Origin: Terfezia claveryi | Lineage: Eukaryota > Ascomycota > Pezizomycetes > Pezizales > Pezizaceae | Reading direction: 5' to 3' | Length of the DNA: 64,000 nucleotides | NCBI GenBank assembly: GCA_015179025.1 | Contig: WHUX01000022.1 | Coordinates: 62,001-126,000 of the forward strand | Shown: one piece after another, positions 33,694 to 46,775 of the stretch | Numbering within the stretch: the first letter of the stretch is position 1 | Layout: every line of letters starts with the position of its first letter | Notes under the pieces: model-generated | Seen by the model: only the letters and a program-made list of their open reading frames with translations | Databases searched by the model: none | What the model was told of the DNA's origin: nothing | Position numbers and translations under genes: made by a program

Positions 33694-36600
33694 TGTTGTG
33701 GACGTCGCACGAAGGATTTCAACTTGTGATATTCTGGCTTATCTACAGCCACAAATAATCATAATGGCCGGAGCGGCTTCCGCCACTCGGGTCGGTTCAC
33801 CACCGAAATACTTCCCAGTCTCACTATTTCTTGCCTTTATGGTTACAGAATACCTTCCAGGGCACTTTTGCACATAATTTGGTTATCATTTAAGGCATCC
33901 TGCCGTGTCTTACTTGTCGGCTATATTGCCCATATGTGGCCCTTGCTTTCTGAATGGCACTGTATATTAGTAGCATAGGTACCTAATTCGAAATATAACT
34001 ACACCAGCCTGGCGCTGAAGCCAATTTCAAAGCCAGAAGAGATCTCATATGGCGATAGAGATGCTGTACGACAAGCCCCTCTGCAAAACCTAATCCTCTT
34101 TGGCCCAGAAGATGCCCGCTCTAAGGACAAGGCCTACTGGGCCGCCAAGCTAGATACGCTCCTGGATGACGGGTAGAGAGTAGCCTTCAGTAATGGGAGT
34201 GGGAGAGACGGCTAGCTACATACGTATCCACAGGCACCTACAAACACCCAGGATAGGAGAAGGCCGGGCCGCATATGAGTACTGAATCCTTGAAAAAAAA
34301 AAAAAAAAAAGATAGGAGAGGGAATCAAGACCCCGAAACTGGGCCCTTTCTAGGCACAAAACCTAAAGGACCTCTTATCGATCCACCAGGGTTTCTGTGT
34401 GACACGTCTAACCCCCCGAAGGAGGGTGCAAACGAGTACTGGGTTTGCACAAAAAAAAAGAGCCGATTGCAATCTCCGATGCGAACAACCGAGACCTGTA
34501 CCGATATATATACACATCCAACTGTATTTAGCTCAGTGCAGAAGGGTGAGTTTTGGTGCATTCAAGACAAATCTATACGTACGTTATCTGCCAAGGCTTC
34601 CCTTAGTGAGGGTAATTACTTTTTGGTAAAAATAATTACACTAGGGGAAGCTCATCGCAATTGACCTACTACAAGTACAAGGCTTCAAAGTCATATAAAA
34701 GCTCTTGTTAAATAGTGCATTTGTATTGTAGTATCCCAAGGGAGTATTTCCAGAGAATTGCAGTACTACTGGGATTCTATTGTGGATTTGTAAGACTTTG
34801 TGTAGTTTTAAAGAGCCTCGACAGGTTAACTAGGAGAAATCATCATCAACCACTGTCATCTCTCTTCTCAGGATCATCAATACACTATCAAAGTAAAATC
34901 ACAATTCAATACATGGATGCAACTGCTCTCCATTTCTCAGCTCTGTCAGTTATCCAGTAAGGTACATCCCTCCCTCTATAACCCTCATCTCCCAATACAA
35001 ACATCATAACCGCCTCTGATTAAACCTTGCTATACCCATATTATTGATATCCAAAAGCGTTGTTTTTTTTCCCCTCTCTATAAGACGTAAATATTTTTGT
35101 ACTTCAGGAACAAATCCTTGAAATACTTCACAGCTGATAATTTAAAAGATCGAGGTAAGGAGGGAGATAGTCATACCTGGGGACGTGTGGGTACTCAAAA
35201 AGGTTTGTGAAAAAACAGAGTTTAAATTTAGAAAAGCTGATGTGTGAGCATTAGGGAGTACTCAGCCGGGGGATACAGGGACAGAGTAGAGAGGTGAATA
35301 TGGAAAAATAAAGAAATGGCTATGGTGTAAATCAGGGCCACACGTACTTCTAGTATCTACAGGCCAGCTTCTGGTAATGCATGAGGATTAAACTACCTCA
35401 ACCACGCGTCCTTGTCACTCACAACATACACCGGGGGGTGGGATATGATTAGGAATAAAATTCCTGGGGTTGGCGGAAGGGGAGGATGGTCTGTTGTTTT
35501 TGAGATGGTGCTTTTGGAAAGGTAACGGGTGAGGCAAGGGGGATGAGGTATAGTATCCGAAGGTGAAAGATTGAAGGGACGTTACGTTGGCGGAGACTTT
35601 AAGTGGATGTGAGATGATCATTATTCAGAGTTATAATCGTCGAGGAGGACTTGTTAAGCATTAGTTCTTTGTCGTTCCATACTCATGTGATTGCCAGCTC
35701 TATGTAGGTTTACCCTCAACTCGCTTCTTCTGAACCCAAACCAAGCAATTCAACGATGGAATTCGGTACAAAAACACGAATCTTGTACTGTAGGACTTGA
35801 TCGGGCCAGGAAAAAGGAAGCCCTTGAATACCGGGGAAAACTAGTAAGGATCCCGGCCACAAAATGAAACCTCTCAGTTTCCAAAAGTCAAAATCCGAAT
35901 GTCAACTATCAATTTGCCTCTAAGCAACAACTCTTAAATTGCCAGTTTTCAACAACCAGAGCTGAGATTCGCCCCCTTTTTCATTTTCCTTGTTAGTCTT
36001 TGAAACATTTGTTGTACTTTCTGGTTTCAGTGTGGTGACTCTGGACATAAACTTTTCATTTTACACTTGCGCGCTCAAGAATCCGCGTCGCAAGTAGACC
36101 CTCTCCTACCCATCATGCACCTACCTACCACCGCTCATCAGTAAGCACTCTATCTTCGATTCCAAGAATATACATATTCATCCAACATAAAACTACGAAC
36201 TGGAAGCCAAATCTCTTGATGTCTCAAACAGTCATATTCTGACGACCCAGCCTTAATTAATTTCCTCTCGCTTATTCCTTCCCAAATTGTATATGCAGTG
36301 CCGCTTTGACATTAATCCCAAACCCTTTTATTCCACTGATGATCAACTCACAAATTGCGATTAATAACTGAAAACGCCGGTGAGTCAGGTTACACAGGTG
36401 GAGTGTGATTGTGTGGTTACACAGCTTTTCCAAAACATTTTCGCTTCTAGTCACCTGATTCGTTAAGTTGGACTAAACAAAATAAAATTTTATTCCGTTG
36501 TACTCCGTACAAGGAGATAATAATATTGTACTAAGTACTACTGTACATCTGGCCTGCATGCATTGCCCCAGTCCGGATCTGCATGCACTGCCTCAATACA

Positions 36601-36733
36601 AAAATAACCAACTTTCAGTCGTAGGTAATCTAAACTAACATGCCGACTTTTGATGGAAATGAGCCGCATATATGTAGCATGCCTGAACATGGCAAAGTGT
36701 ATGCTCATACATATACGGTAGTACATATGTATA
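33694..36733. other. intergenic with LINE scraps
   Basis: 34020-34210 resembles the decayed RNase H region of the LINE (SNGSGRDG-like peptide). Apart from the LINE micro-tail at 34261-34310 I see no supported gene; the remaining frames are short and AT-rich. Confidence 0.45.
34261..34310 (+). mobile_element. 50-bp LINE micro-tail with target duplication
   Basis: Only the last ~30 bp of the LINE 3' UTR (GGGCCGCATATGAGTACTGA) plus the poly-A are present. It is flanked by exact copies of GATAGGAGA (34252-34260 and 34311-34319). It is a complete but extremely 5'-truncated retrotransposition event. Confidence 0.85.
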
Positions 36734-37277
36734 TACCATTCGCAACCTAGTAGTGATCAGCCACTGTCTTATGACCATCCCTGCAACCCCCCAGCAGCAA
36801 CACCCCCAGCCACATCTCGTAATATATTATGACTCTGCTGATTCCGGCTATATTCACAACTATGGAAGCAAATACGCTCTACAACATGGTTACCCTCACA
36901 TCCCGCCATATTCAACTCAATACCCCCATACCACCTCCCCCAGCATGACCGTTGTCATACCCGACCCCTCCCCCCGAACCCCCCCAATAGGGCCAGTATC
37001 ATGCGGGTGAACTCATGACCACGAGAGGGCCCTTTACCTAACATCTATATTCATGATTAAACAGCTTCTAGGGCAGCAAGCAACAATATATGCAAACAGT
37101 CAGCTATCATTACAAGCCGCTCACCGCTCCAAAAATGAGCTATTTTCAGAATTAGGTATATTTCCATGATTTATGCTATTATAACCCCCATATACCTCAA
37201 TCCGCTGCAATACTCTCTTCCCAGGTATTCTCAGCCCCCACCGAAAGGTCTCCAATAGCTCTGGAAGCTCTAATACC
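36734..37277 (+). repeat. left arm of a 545-bp inverted duplication
   Basis: Reverse complement of 38025-38570 with high identity. It carries an 85-codon frame (36753-37010) beginning MISHCLMTIPATPQQQHPQP and containing YYDSADSGYIHNYGSKYAL. The same frame in the other arm differs at a few residues (for example HNY to H-H-Y) and at the C-terminus. It may be a duplicated gene fragment carried on a foldback element. Outer ends read TACCATTCGCAACC. Confidence 0.8.
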
Positions 37278-37418
37278 CCCCCTTCAAGAATCTTCACCCT
37301 CCATTAATACCCCTGCCTCTACTCCCTCTGTTGGCCTTATATTGTACGAATAGGCCCAAAACCGCGAGGAGACCTTTACCTATATCCATGGTAAATTAGT
37401 GCTGAAGGTGGAGCGTGC

Positions 37419-37433
37419 TAGTTTGGTTGGCAC
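37419..37433 (+). mobile_element. TAGTCT-family micro-insertion (15 bp)
   Basis: Core TAGTTTGGTTGGCAC between GGAGCGTGC (37410-37418) and GGAGCATGC (37434-37442), 8 of 9 matching. It lies in the spacer of the inverted duplication. Confidence 0.65.
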
Positions 37434-38024
37434 GGAGCATGCAAAATTACAAATTGCAGGATCTCAACTCAGCACACTGAGTAAGTTCCGAGAGCTCTTA
37501 TTCAATCAGCCAAATCCACCCCATCTATGTCCTCCTCAATCCCCCGAGTTCAACACTCCTCTAGAGCATCCTCAGCCGCTCCAGAGAGGTTGCTAATCGC
37601 TCTGGAGCTACAATACCCCCCCATTTTGGGCTCCAGGTAGTCGCATTAGCCATGGCGGTATGCTGGCCTTTCTCGAGGCATTTTAAACCCTTTACACCCT
37701 TTATAGCTACCAGATCAGCCCAAGCATTACCGATATGTACCAGAGCAGGTGTTGAGAGCACGCTAGGTTAGGCACTAGGTTGGACGCTAAGTCTGGTTAC
37801 TACATTGGTAGACGCTAGGTTGGACGCTAAGTATAGCACTAGAACGGCATGAGACTAGACAAAGCGCTAGGTTAGGTGTTGAGGAATTTAGAGCAGCTAA
37901 GTTGACGCTGAGTTGGACTCGTGAGTGTGGGGTTGCTGTTGGTTGCTGTGAGGGGGTTGAAATGGCTCCAGGGGAGGGTGACAAAACCTCCTAGATGGAA
38001 GCAACCCATAAAGCCCAAAGGGAA

Positions 38025-38570
38025 GGTATTAGAACTCTCAGAGCTATTGGAGACCTTTCGGCGGTGGCTGAGAATGCCTGGGAAGAGAGTATTGCAGCGG
38101 ATTGAGGTATATGGGGGTTATAATAGCATAAATCATGGAAATATACCTAATTCTGAAAATAGCTCATTTTTGGAGCAGTGAGCGGCTTGTAATGATAGCT
38201 AACTGTTTGCATATATTGTTGCTTGCTGCCCTAGAAGCTGTTTAATCATGAATATAGATGTTAGGTAAAGGGCCTTCTCGTGGTGATGAGTTCACCTGCA
38301 TGATACTCGCCCTATTGGGGGGGGTTTGGAGGGGGGGGGTCGGGTATGACAAGGGTCATGCTGGGGGAGATGGTATGGGGGTATTGAGTTGAATATGGCG
38401 GGATGTGAGGGTAACCATGTTGTAGAGCGTATTTGCTTCCATAGTGGTGAATATAGCCGGAATCAGCAGAGTCATAATATATTACGAGATGTGGCTGGGG
38501 GTGTTGCTGCCGGGGGGTTGCAGGGATGGTCATAAGACAGTGGCTGATCACTACTAGGTTGCGAATGGTA
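38025..38570 (-). repeat. right arm of a 545-bp inverted duplication
   Basis: Mirror copy of 36734-37277, spacer about 750 bp. The spacer has repeated GCTAGGTTGGACGCTAAG units (about 37750-37910) but no supported gene. The arm's frame (38551-38312, minus) is the counterpart of the left-arm frame. Confidence 0.8.
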
Positions 38571-41070
38571 CCATGTTTAGGCTGTGCGAAGAGAAGGTTT
38601 GCAGAAGGATGAGGATGAGTAATTGATGGGGATGCATAAGATGGAATCTCGCGGAGTTATACATGCGGCTGAAGGTGAATTGCGGCTCGGACTTGATCAA
38701 GAATATTGATGTCACTACTTCATTTAAAGGGAATATAGGGGTTGCAGATAATCAAAATAGTTTCTACCACCTCATTCTCATTTCCCATGTCACGAATAAT
38801 AACCTTGTAGATATTCGTTATAAAAACTCATATGCTTCATCGTTATAAGAACTCATATGCTTCATCATCCCATACCCACTTGCACGATGTCAGTTAGTGC
38901 TCCATAAAATCAAGGAGCTAGCCGATTACCAATTAGAGAGCAGTTACTCTCTCTTTGACTCCATTGACTGGTAGACTTGCGGGCACCGGAACCGGAGTAA
39001 TGAGGGGGCCCAATCTAAGCCTCTAACATTCTGAAGATTCTTGTAGGCCCCCATGATGTTTTTGATTCGCCACAGCCTTCAGATATCTAGTGATTCCTTC
39101 ATGCTCAATCTTAAGAACTAACATATGCCAGTGAGAACTGAACCGGTCAGACTTAGCCTGATCCAGACCACCATGGTTCAATCTCAAGTTAGGTAACATA
39201 TATTATCCCAGAGCTCTCTGTTACGACGTTAAGATTATCTACGTCTATGCAAAAGAGCAAAAGAACTCAATCAGGCGCAGAAAATCTTTTCCCTGGGAAT
39301 ACTGTTTATGCATCTTATGCACCTCATGCAGCCTACCTCCAAGGCCGCAGACAATGTAATTCACGTCAGTTAATTATGTACTGATGAATTATACTTTTAC
39401 TGTTAAATACCCATATCCCCTTTATATTACTTTATATTACGGATATCGCATGTAGCATCTGATGAGCTACATACTCTAGTTACCATATAATCCAATACAA
39501 AAAATCTAGAATTAAGAGAAAAGTACCCACTCTCTTATTCATATTTTTTGTAGCTATGTAAAAGGTTCCCGGACAGTCACACCAGTGGTCTCTAGAACTG
39601 AGTCTTTTGAATAACGACTTTTCTCCACTTTTTCCAGTTTCCAATGACTTCAAAAGAACTTCATAATAAGCTCAAACTTCCATCCAACCCCTGGGATTTA
39701 CATGTTGAAGTGTAATTATACAGGAGTCTATGACGGGGGTCCTTTGGCTGAGTTCCAGCTTGTTTTACCGTTTGTAAATTCATGACTACTACATACATAC
39801 ATACATACAGTATGTACATGGTGGATTTGAATAGCATAGTTAGTAGATATGTGAAGAATGTTGTATGCGTGCATAGTCGTACATATACAGTCTATACGAA
39901 ACTCGTACAGAGTACATATCATTCCCAGCGCCGATGTGGTATTGATTTATATATAAATATTTATATATATATAGTATGTATATTATAACCACCAGTCAAA
40001 CTGTGCTTATAGACTCCGCTATGATAAGGACGACAATTTTTGGTGGGCTATTATTGCTGTTGCCAAGTCTGTCAGTGGCAAAGTTCAATAACATTTGCAT
40101 CATCATCACCGTTTAGCAGTAGTAGATACATAACCTCTACCGAGGGGCTACCGTAGTGCGAGCTAGATTAATACATACTTTACAGTATATACCTTCGCTT
40201 CCTAGCTTCCTCAGCTCAGCCACCCTGGCCGCGTTACATTCCTACATATATTCCCATGTCAACGTAGTCCGTCGTGCCGATCATCCGGCGAAGTCACCAT
40301 CTAAAAGCAGCATCCAATAACGCACTATTTCAAGAAGGAGACAAATTGATTTACTTGACTGTACTCCGTACGTTCTTACAACAACATAAGGCACCTCGTG
40401 ATAAAAACCCCCCAAAAAACCTCCAAAATTGGTATTTAGTAGGTATATCGTGTGGATATATGATGTGAGCACATAACATACATTGTTAATTGTTATACCG
40501 TAGTCTAGCTTCAAGTGTAATAAGTCATTGAAACGAGTGCGTGATAAGTTTTCTGTACATGGCACCATCTAACGGCATCTCAGGACGTAACCGGTCTCGA
40601 ACCAACCTAATCTCCAATCGTCATGCTATGACTCATTCTTCTCAGTTGTGTACAATATTCCTGATCAAGGAGATCAATTCGAAAAATGCCAGAGATTCCA
40701 TTCCGAAGAGATATCAGGAAGAGCAATGCAGCTATTAAAAGCCCTCCCATTCAATTCCCAGGTATATGCCGTATCGTAACTATAGACATGCTCCACTGTA
40801 GCTCCAAAGAGCGAGAACTTGAGCTACAGAAAGCCAATTCATCCATGCTATCATTAAAACGGTGTCTCACAAACCAGTCCCAACGTCATTTTCCACAAGA
40901 ATCTTCAACCCAGCATTCGGTACTTGTGAAACAAACCCCCACAAGACTCGAAAAACGCGACTGTAAGAAAAGCAAAACCCGGTACCCATAAGAAGTAAAC
41001 AAAGATCAAATTAAATGCATATAGCTCATTTTACTCTCATTACCTCACCGCCTCCAACCCAGGAAATCTC
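38571..41070. other. intergenic, no supported gene
   Basis: AT-rich with short tandem repeats, for example a 25-bp duplication (CGTTATAA..CTCATATGCTTCAT) at about 38816-38866 and a CATA microsatellite near 39790. No convincing coding frame. 40686-40991 has a 101-codon frame of random-looking composition. Confidence 0.45.
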
Positions 41071-41850
41071 CTAATACTGCTGCTGTGGCTGGGGACTCTG
41101 CTGCCACTGCTGCGGCGGTGGGCTCGCCGCATACTGCACCGGTGTCGGCGCCGAATCCGACGGAGGATACACGACCTGCTGCTGTTGCACCGCACCCATC
41201 GGATGACTCTCACCACCCTTCTCCGCGGCCTCAATACCACCCATGTGTGCATTGGCATCGGATCCGAACCGTTGCTTGTAGAGCTTGAGGCAGAAAAAGG
41301 CGAGGGTGACAGTGTACATGACCCTAGATATGCCGTTAAAGAAAGATCGAGAAAATATGGGGGTGAGGAGTTGAGGAGATACATACCACATGATCGTACC
41401 CATAGCAGCGGCAGCCGCGGCGGTAGCCCAGTATGAGTAGACCTTTCCAGAGTAGTCGGAGTAGAAGGACCACGTCGACGCCCAGGAAGCAGTGGCTGCC
41501 CATGCACTGAGCCAGAAGATCCAGGCGATGGCCTCGACGGCGAGGTGTACCCACATGTTGTATGCAGCTGGAATGAGGATCAGAGTGGCGAGTAGGTATG
41601 CATTGATGACAAGTGTCCAGACACACTACAAAATAAAATGTCAGCTTGATGCTCACTTACTTTGGGGTTGAAAACATACGCAGAAAATCATAAACGCCAA
41701 TGGCTCAAGTCCCAGTGTAAAACCAGTCCCCCCATTAAACCCGTTGAGCGTATTCCCAGCCAACCCAATGATCACAATCGATAAGATGAGCTGCGCGATC
41801 CTAATGATCGGCACGAACGGCGGGAGTTCGATGATATGTGCTGTCAACAT
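41071..41850 (-). CDS. MARVEL-like four-helix membrane protein
   Basis: Three exons: 41850-41680, 41625-41387 and 41323-41071. Introns of 54 and 63 bp have GTATGT donors and TAG acceptors; the frame is continuous and gives 220 residues. Four hydrophobic segments are visible: IIRIAQLILSIVIIGLAG, PLAFMIFCCVWTLVINAYLL, LAVEAIAWIFWLSAWAATA, and the segment ending TVTLAFFCLKLY. This is the layout of fungal MARVEL-domain proteins, which sit in the plasma membrane or vesicles. The last ~55 residues are cytosolic-looking and rich in Gln and Pro (VQQQQVVYPPSD, PPQQWQQSPQPQQQY). The start ATG gives the first helix after a short N-terminus, as usual. No operon-like context. Confidence 0.85.
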
Positions 41851-42140
41851 GTTTGTGTGCTGTGTTCAGACGAAAGCCGACTGAAGCTGTTTGCTATATG
41901 GTGGAGTACTCAATGTTTTCTGGTACTACCTTCGATACTCGAGCGCGGCGAGGAGCAGCTCGATACGTTCGGTGGTGGGGTGGAGCGGGTAGAGACGAGA
42001 CGATGTGTAATGTAGGTGAAGAAGAAGCGAAGTGGGAATCGTGGTTCCCTTTATTCCAGCGGGTGGGGCTTGTACCCAGTTTGATGCGAAGGGGGATTGC
42101 GCTATTCCCCATTGCTGGAACTAGTCTGGTTGGCACCTAC

Positions 42141-42152
42141 TAGTCTGGTTTA
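42141..42152 (+). mobile_element. TAGTCT micro-insertion nested in another copy
   Basis: Core TAGTCTGGTTTA lies between two exact copies of GGCACCTAC (42132-42140 and 42153-42161). The left GGCACCTAC directly follows an older TAGTCTGGTT (42122-42131), so the younger copy landed beside or in an older one. Confidence 0.7.
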
Positions 42153-42914
42153 GGCACCTACATACATTCCTTATTCCCTGTGCTCCCACAAAGTAATAAT
42201 ATGTGCGTTAACTCCATGCAAACGCCTGCAGCCGAAAGTCGCCTCGCCCTTGTCACAACCAAGCCAGCTGGGGCCGACAGCGAATGGCTGTTGGGTTGGT
42301 GCTTGGAAATGAATACCTGTATCTATTTAAGTAAGGTCAACTAAAAAAAAAAGAGAAACCTCAGGGATTGTTCCTCTCCTCCCCTCAGACTGCCGGTGTG
42401 CTTTGATATGATAGTTGGCTTTTGCCGTCAGGACAGGCAGGCCAGTCATATCCAGCAACCCATCAGTTCGGCTGTCTCGTAGTCCTCAGCGGAAAAGCCA
42501 ACCACTCTGTCTCCAATTCCCTCTCATCACAAACGCCACGAATTTAAATTCAATCGGCACAAAAGGCTCAAGAGCTCTTTCAGCCGCAGATAACCCCTAT
42601 GCGTGAAACTCCTTTGTACGCCACATGAACTGGTTTCAAAGTAGCCCGCCAGCTTACCAACATGGATGATGCCGTCGACACCATGTGTGACCTTCTATAT
42701 ATCCCCCCATTTCAGTCTAGAGCCTTTTGAGTTGAGACTCAGCCCCCGTTCCCTTGCAAGGAATGATCATATGATTGATGACATGAGGTGCGTCAAGCTT
42801 TTTGATTTTTCTCTCACAGTGCCGCAGCTATGTATGAGTCCTTCGATAATCGGCGCGAAGTAGTTACCAGTACCTACCGTGTAAGTACATTATGGCTTGA
42901 TGAAACCAATGCGC

Positions 42915-42947
42915 TAGTCTCGGCACCCGACCCTCGAGCTTGGCATA
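42915..42947 (+). mobile_element. TAGTCT micro-insertion (33 bp)
   Basis: The 33-bp core starts TAGTCTCGGCACCCGACC and ends CTTGGCATA. It is flanked by two exact copies of CCAATGCGC (42906-42914 and 42948-42956). The first 23 bp recur at 59293. Confidence 0.75.
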
Positions 42948-45401
42948 CCAATGCGCGATTCCCCTCACTTGCCAACGATTCTAGTGTACGTAGGTACCCA
43001 CTTATCACGAGGCGACTTGGAGCTCCGCATTAGCCCAACCAGACTAATTACAGCCTCGTCGATCCTTCCACTAAAACAGCATGGTCAGTATCGAATCGGT
43101 AATAGTTGCCAAGCATCCCTGGCGGCGCCCAAACCTGCACCTGTCACACTATTTTGAGAAAGAAACTTCTCGCTTAGGCACGTTCTGTCTTGGAGTCCCG
43201 TGACAAAACCGACGTCATTGAATCCTATCGATAGTTCTACAGTACGGGTAGTGTTCGCAAAAAATGGCCCTTTCCCCCAAGAATATCAAAGCTATCAAAA
43301 TCACTCACATATCTTTCCAGAGCATTTCTGTAGAAGCTCCAAAGACCACACAGCACAGAAAACCCACCCGAAACAGAGTTAGGGGCTCTGACACACATAA
43401 AAATTTCAGTTTCTGAGTTTAAGATAACATATATAGCCTCCTTTATATTACTTCTTGCGAATTAGTTGTATGTTGACGATTCTCGAAAAATGGTTGGTTG
43501 ATTTTTGACGATTTTCGAAAAATGGTTCGTTTTTGGTGGATGCGAACCAGGATAGTATATTAATATCAATAATTAGCACCTCATACATATATTTGCATCA
43601 TGATTTGCCATACGTTGTAGGGATGATTACAGTACTCAACTACGGAGTATCTATTCTGCTCGAGAAACACCCTCCCTATACCAACCGAATCAATGGTCAT
43701 AATACGGGCGCATGCCTGACTGGGGGGGGGAGGGACATACATATGTATCAGCCACAAGTAGAACCTTTTGGGTAGCTAAGACAATGGCAGATAATCTGCT
43801 CGATCCTGGAGGGCACCGCCTCTCGATCTCGTAGGATCCTTGTACAGAACAACGAATCAATTTTCATCCACGTCGATATCTCAACGGCCGAAGGACTTCA
43901 TTAAGAATTTGAACCAGTCCGCGCTATTAGGGCCCGAAAATATATTTCACTCCCGTTATGTGCCGCTAGCGGAGGAAGCGAGATTCCCCCTTATTGGAAT
44001 AGATGATAATCCGGTCAGTAATCAAATATAAATTATCTCTATAAATACTCATACCTGACCATCAAACTGCTCTATCCTCCTGCAAGAGTATATATACCAC
44101 CTAAGCTGAGAATCTCTGAAGAATCTAGTCAATCTGTCATGACTCCCCCTTAATGTCATACATTTTGTATGTTGTACCACGGAAACATGTGGGATCCACG
44201 ATTCTGCAGGAACCAAGGATGCGGAAATCCGATTGGAGAAAATAATGTTATGAAGCTCAAGTCTCTAAGCCCTATATGAATGCTATTGCTGTGTCCAATC
44301 ATATCCGCTACCATTCATCTCATGCGAAGCAAGATCCTGCATGATTACAATCTGTGTCTCGGGTATGTCAGAGTGGGTGGGGATGCATCGGTTCACGCAA
44401 AGGCGATTGGATATGATATAGTAATCCGCACCCCAAATAACCTAGGAGTGGTTCTTCCCAGCACGCTTGGTATCCAAGCCTTGCTGTTACTAGATTATTT
44501 CTATCAAAGATCCGCAACTGTACATGTGGAGGTGTTTATGCAATACATGCAAGACGATATCCAATACTGCAAACAACTGCTGGCCATGCCCAAACCATAT
44601 GGAACCAAACTCAAAAAAATCTTCAAACCCAGATTATAAACTTGAGGAGGATGTACAGTAGGTATAATAAGCTCTCTTAAAATTTGTAGTAATATAAAAA
44701 CGTGCTTCATTACATTTGATCCCAGGTAATTGATGAAACAAGTTAAGTAGTCAGGTACATTGGATTGATGATTTCATGGGACGCGGCGCTGCAGCTACAT
44801 GTACAGTCAGCTTCTCATTGGGCATAGGATTGTAGTGCTAGTGGCCGCAAAGCTCCTCTCCTCCCCCCTCCTTCGAGTCTCCATGCCTACCCTTAGTCTG
44901 GTTGCACGACCCTCCTCCTGTGCCTACCCTGAAAAACTCTAGTGGCCTGAATTTGATTCAGCAAACCTAACGGTTCAGCACTCTTCAGCTAACCTTGCTA
45001 GGATAGTAACAGATCTGATCGGGTTTCCATATCCATAACTCACCGAGCACTCGAAAACACTGTCGCATAGCTGCGCCTGAGTAAGCAGGTGCAGGGCGCT
45101 CTAGACTACTCCATTTTCATTACAAAGACCTAACAAAAATTCATTCATAAATATATTCGAGATTGAGTGTTGAGAATTATATTGAGCAGGATGGGAAGTA
45201 AAGTCCACTGAATCACTGATACCGTAAAAACCGCATATAGGAAACACTTCTTAGTCAACTACTCTCTCTAGGATATCAAAAGTTTAATTTTTCATATACG
45301 GGAAGTCCTTATACATGGAGGCATCAAGGTCCGGGCTATACACAGGAGCAAAATCAATCAACAATCTCATCACCAAATCTCATGCCTAACGCATGAGCTA
45401 G

Positions 45402-45701
45402 CTAAAGCCACCATTGGGCTTCTTCTTCCTCCTCTGCCGTGACATACTGCACCTCAACCATATCGATACCCTCTTCAAATAACATAACGCTGCCCAGCTC
45501 GTTTTGGAGAGATTCAAGGTCGGAGTCATCTGGATAAAATTGACGTTCGGTGGGTCTGTGCCAACGACAGACGCAGCAGTCAAATCTAATTGATGGACCG
45601 CGATAGTTAAGCAGGCCAGCGATATTATTAGAAATCAAGAAGGGCAGGATAAACCTACGTTCGCATCCTTTTGTGTAGTACCTATGAATGGGTCCATGCA
45701 T
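45402..45701 (-). CDS. small hypothetical acidic protein, 99 residues
   Basis: The frame from the ATG at 45701 encodes a mixed segment (FILPFLISNNIAGLLNYR), a Cys pair (FDCCVCRWHRP) and a strongly acidic C-terminus (DDSDLESLQNELG, AEEEEEAQWWL). The composition suggests translation but I recognise no family. It could be a single exon of a longer gene. Confidence 0.35.
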   Translation of the reverse strand: MHGPIHRYYTKGCERRFILPFLISNNIAGLLNYRGPSIRFDCCVCRWHRPTERQFYPDDSDLESLQNELGSVMLFEEGIDMVEVQYVTAEEEEEAQWWL

Positions 45702-46716
45702 CGGCAATCCATGAAGTCATTAGAACCTACTTGTAGGGCTTTATGCTAGAAAAAACTTCCTTGTTTGGGATCTGGATAAGGTCTCAGACCCTGGTCCCTG
45801 ACATTTCTTTTACAAATGTGATATCTTATAAGCGGGCTTCTACGCCACAGAGAGACCAATACTTCTGCGAATTCTAACCTGCAATCTACATTAACAATCC
45901 TCTCTCATACTTGACCAACCAACGGGAAGGTCGAAAACAGAGTGGTATACATTAGTGAATTGCTGTCTTTTGGCTTTGCAGGTTGTAGGGAGCTCAAGCA
46001 CCAATCATGAGGTATGACACAGTTGGATGGTTTTGTAGCGATAAAGGGGGAATCTTAGAATCTCCTGAGCTTCCCTTGTCATTTTAGGGAACGTACTACA
46101 GCTCCAAATTGTGACCACATCATCCAGATTGTTGCATTATACCGAAGCGACTTGCTCGCTAACATACTTAGTAAATGATACAGCTACATCAAGTATTCAA
46201 GGAAGTACTTTAAGTAAGCAAGACGAGTGAAATGATGAAGTCTGACAACAAAGCTTCGCACTCATCATGAACAAACTGTAGGAAAGCCCTATCCTTTGTC
46301 ATGATCAGTGGCGGTACTGTGATCATAATGAAGCGTCAGATAGCTGATATGGGCTACTTTAAATGTGTAGATCAAGGTGGATGATGGTCAAGGATATGTA
46401 TGTCACGGAAAGATTTCTGAATGATGTAGGGAAAAATGAATGTATGAGCCTGTAAGGAGTTGCAGATAGAGAGATGGCAATTCTGCCTGGCTTATGAAGC
46501 GTGCAAACTTGTTCCCCAGAAATTTTACCTCAGCTGCAGGAATGTCTCAACCGGACTAGGAAACGTCACGACAGAAGGCCAATTTCTCCTCTGTTTGGTC
46601 TGGTGGTAAGTACCATGGTGATGAGTATTTGAATAAAAAAGGGTCCATATCTGCTAATTACTCCGCAGATTTTTTATTTCGGAGTTACAACTGACTCAGA
46701 TGAGCACACTTAACTG

Positions 46717-46775
46717 GACCGCATAGGAGTAACAAGTATTTTTTATAAAAAAAAGAAAAAAAGAAAAAAAAAAGA
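46717..46775 (+). mobile_element. LINE micro-tail
   Basis: About 30 bp of the family 3' end followed by an A-rich tail with G interruptions. Target duplication not identified. Confidence 0.55.

Larger units (their letters stand above)
41851..45401. other. intergenic, no firmly supported gene
   Basis: Contains two micro-insertions (42141, 42915), a 30-bp near-duplication (gacgattctcgaaaaatggtt) at about 43475-43535, and frames at 43840-44031 and 44280-44639 of doubtful coding value (no motif, no splice partner found). Confidence 0.4.

Noticed and set aside
43024..43045. GCCCAACCAGACTA as a micro-insertion
   Set aside because: Only a 4-bp ATTA match on the two sides.
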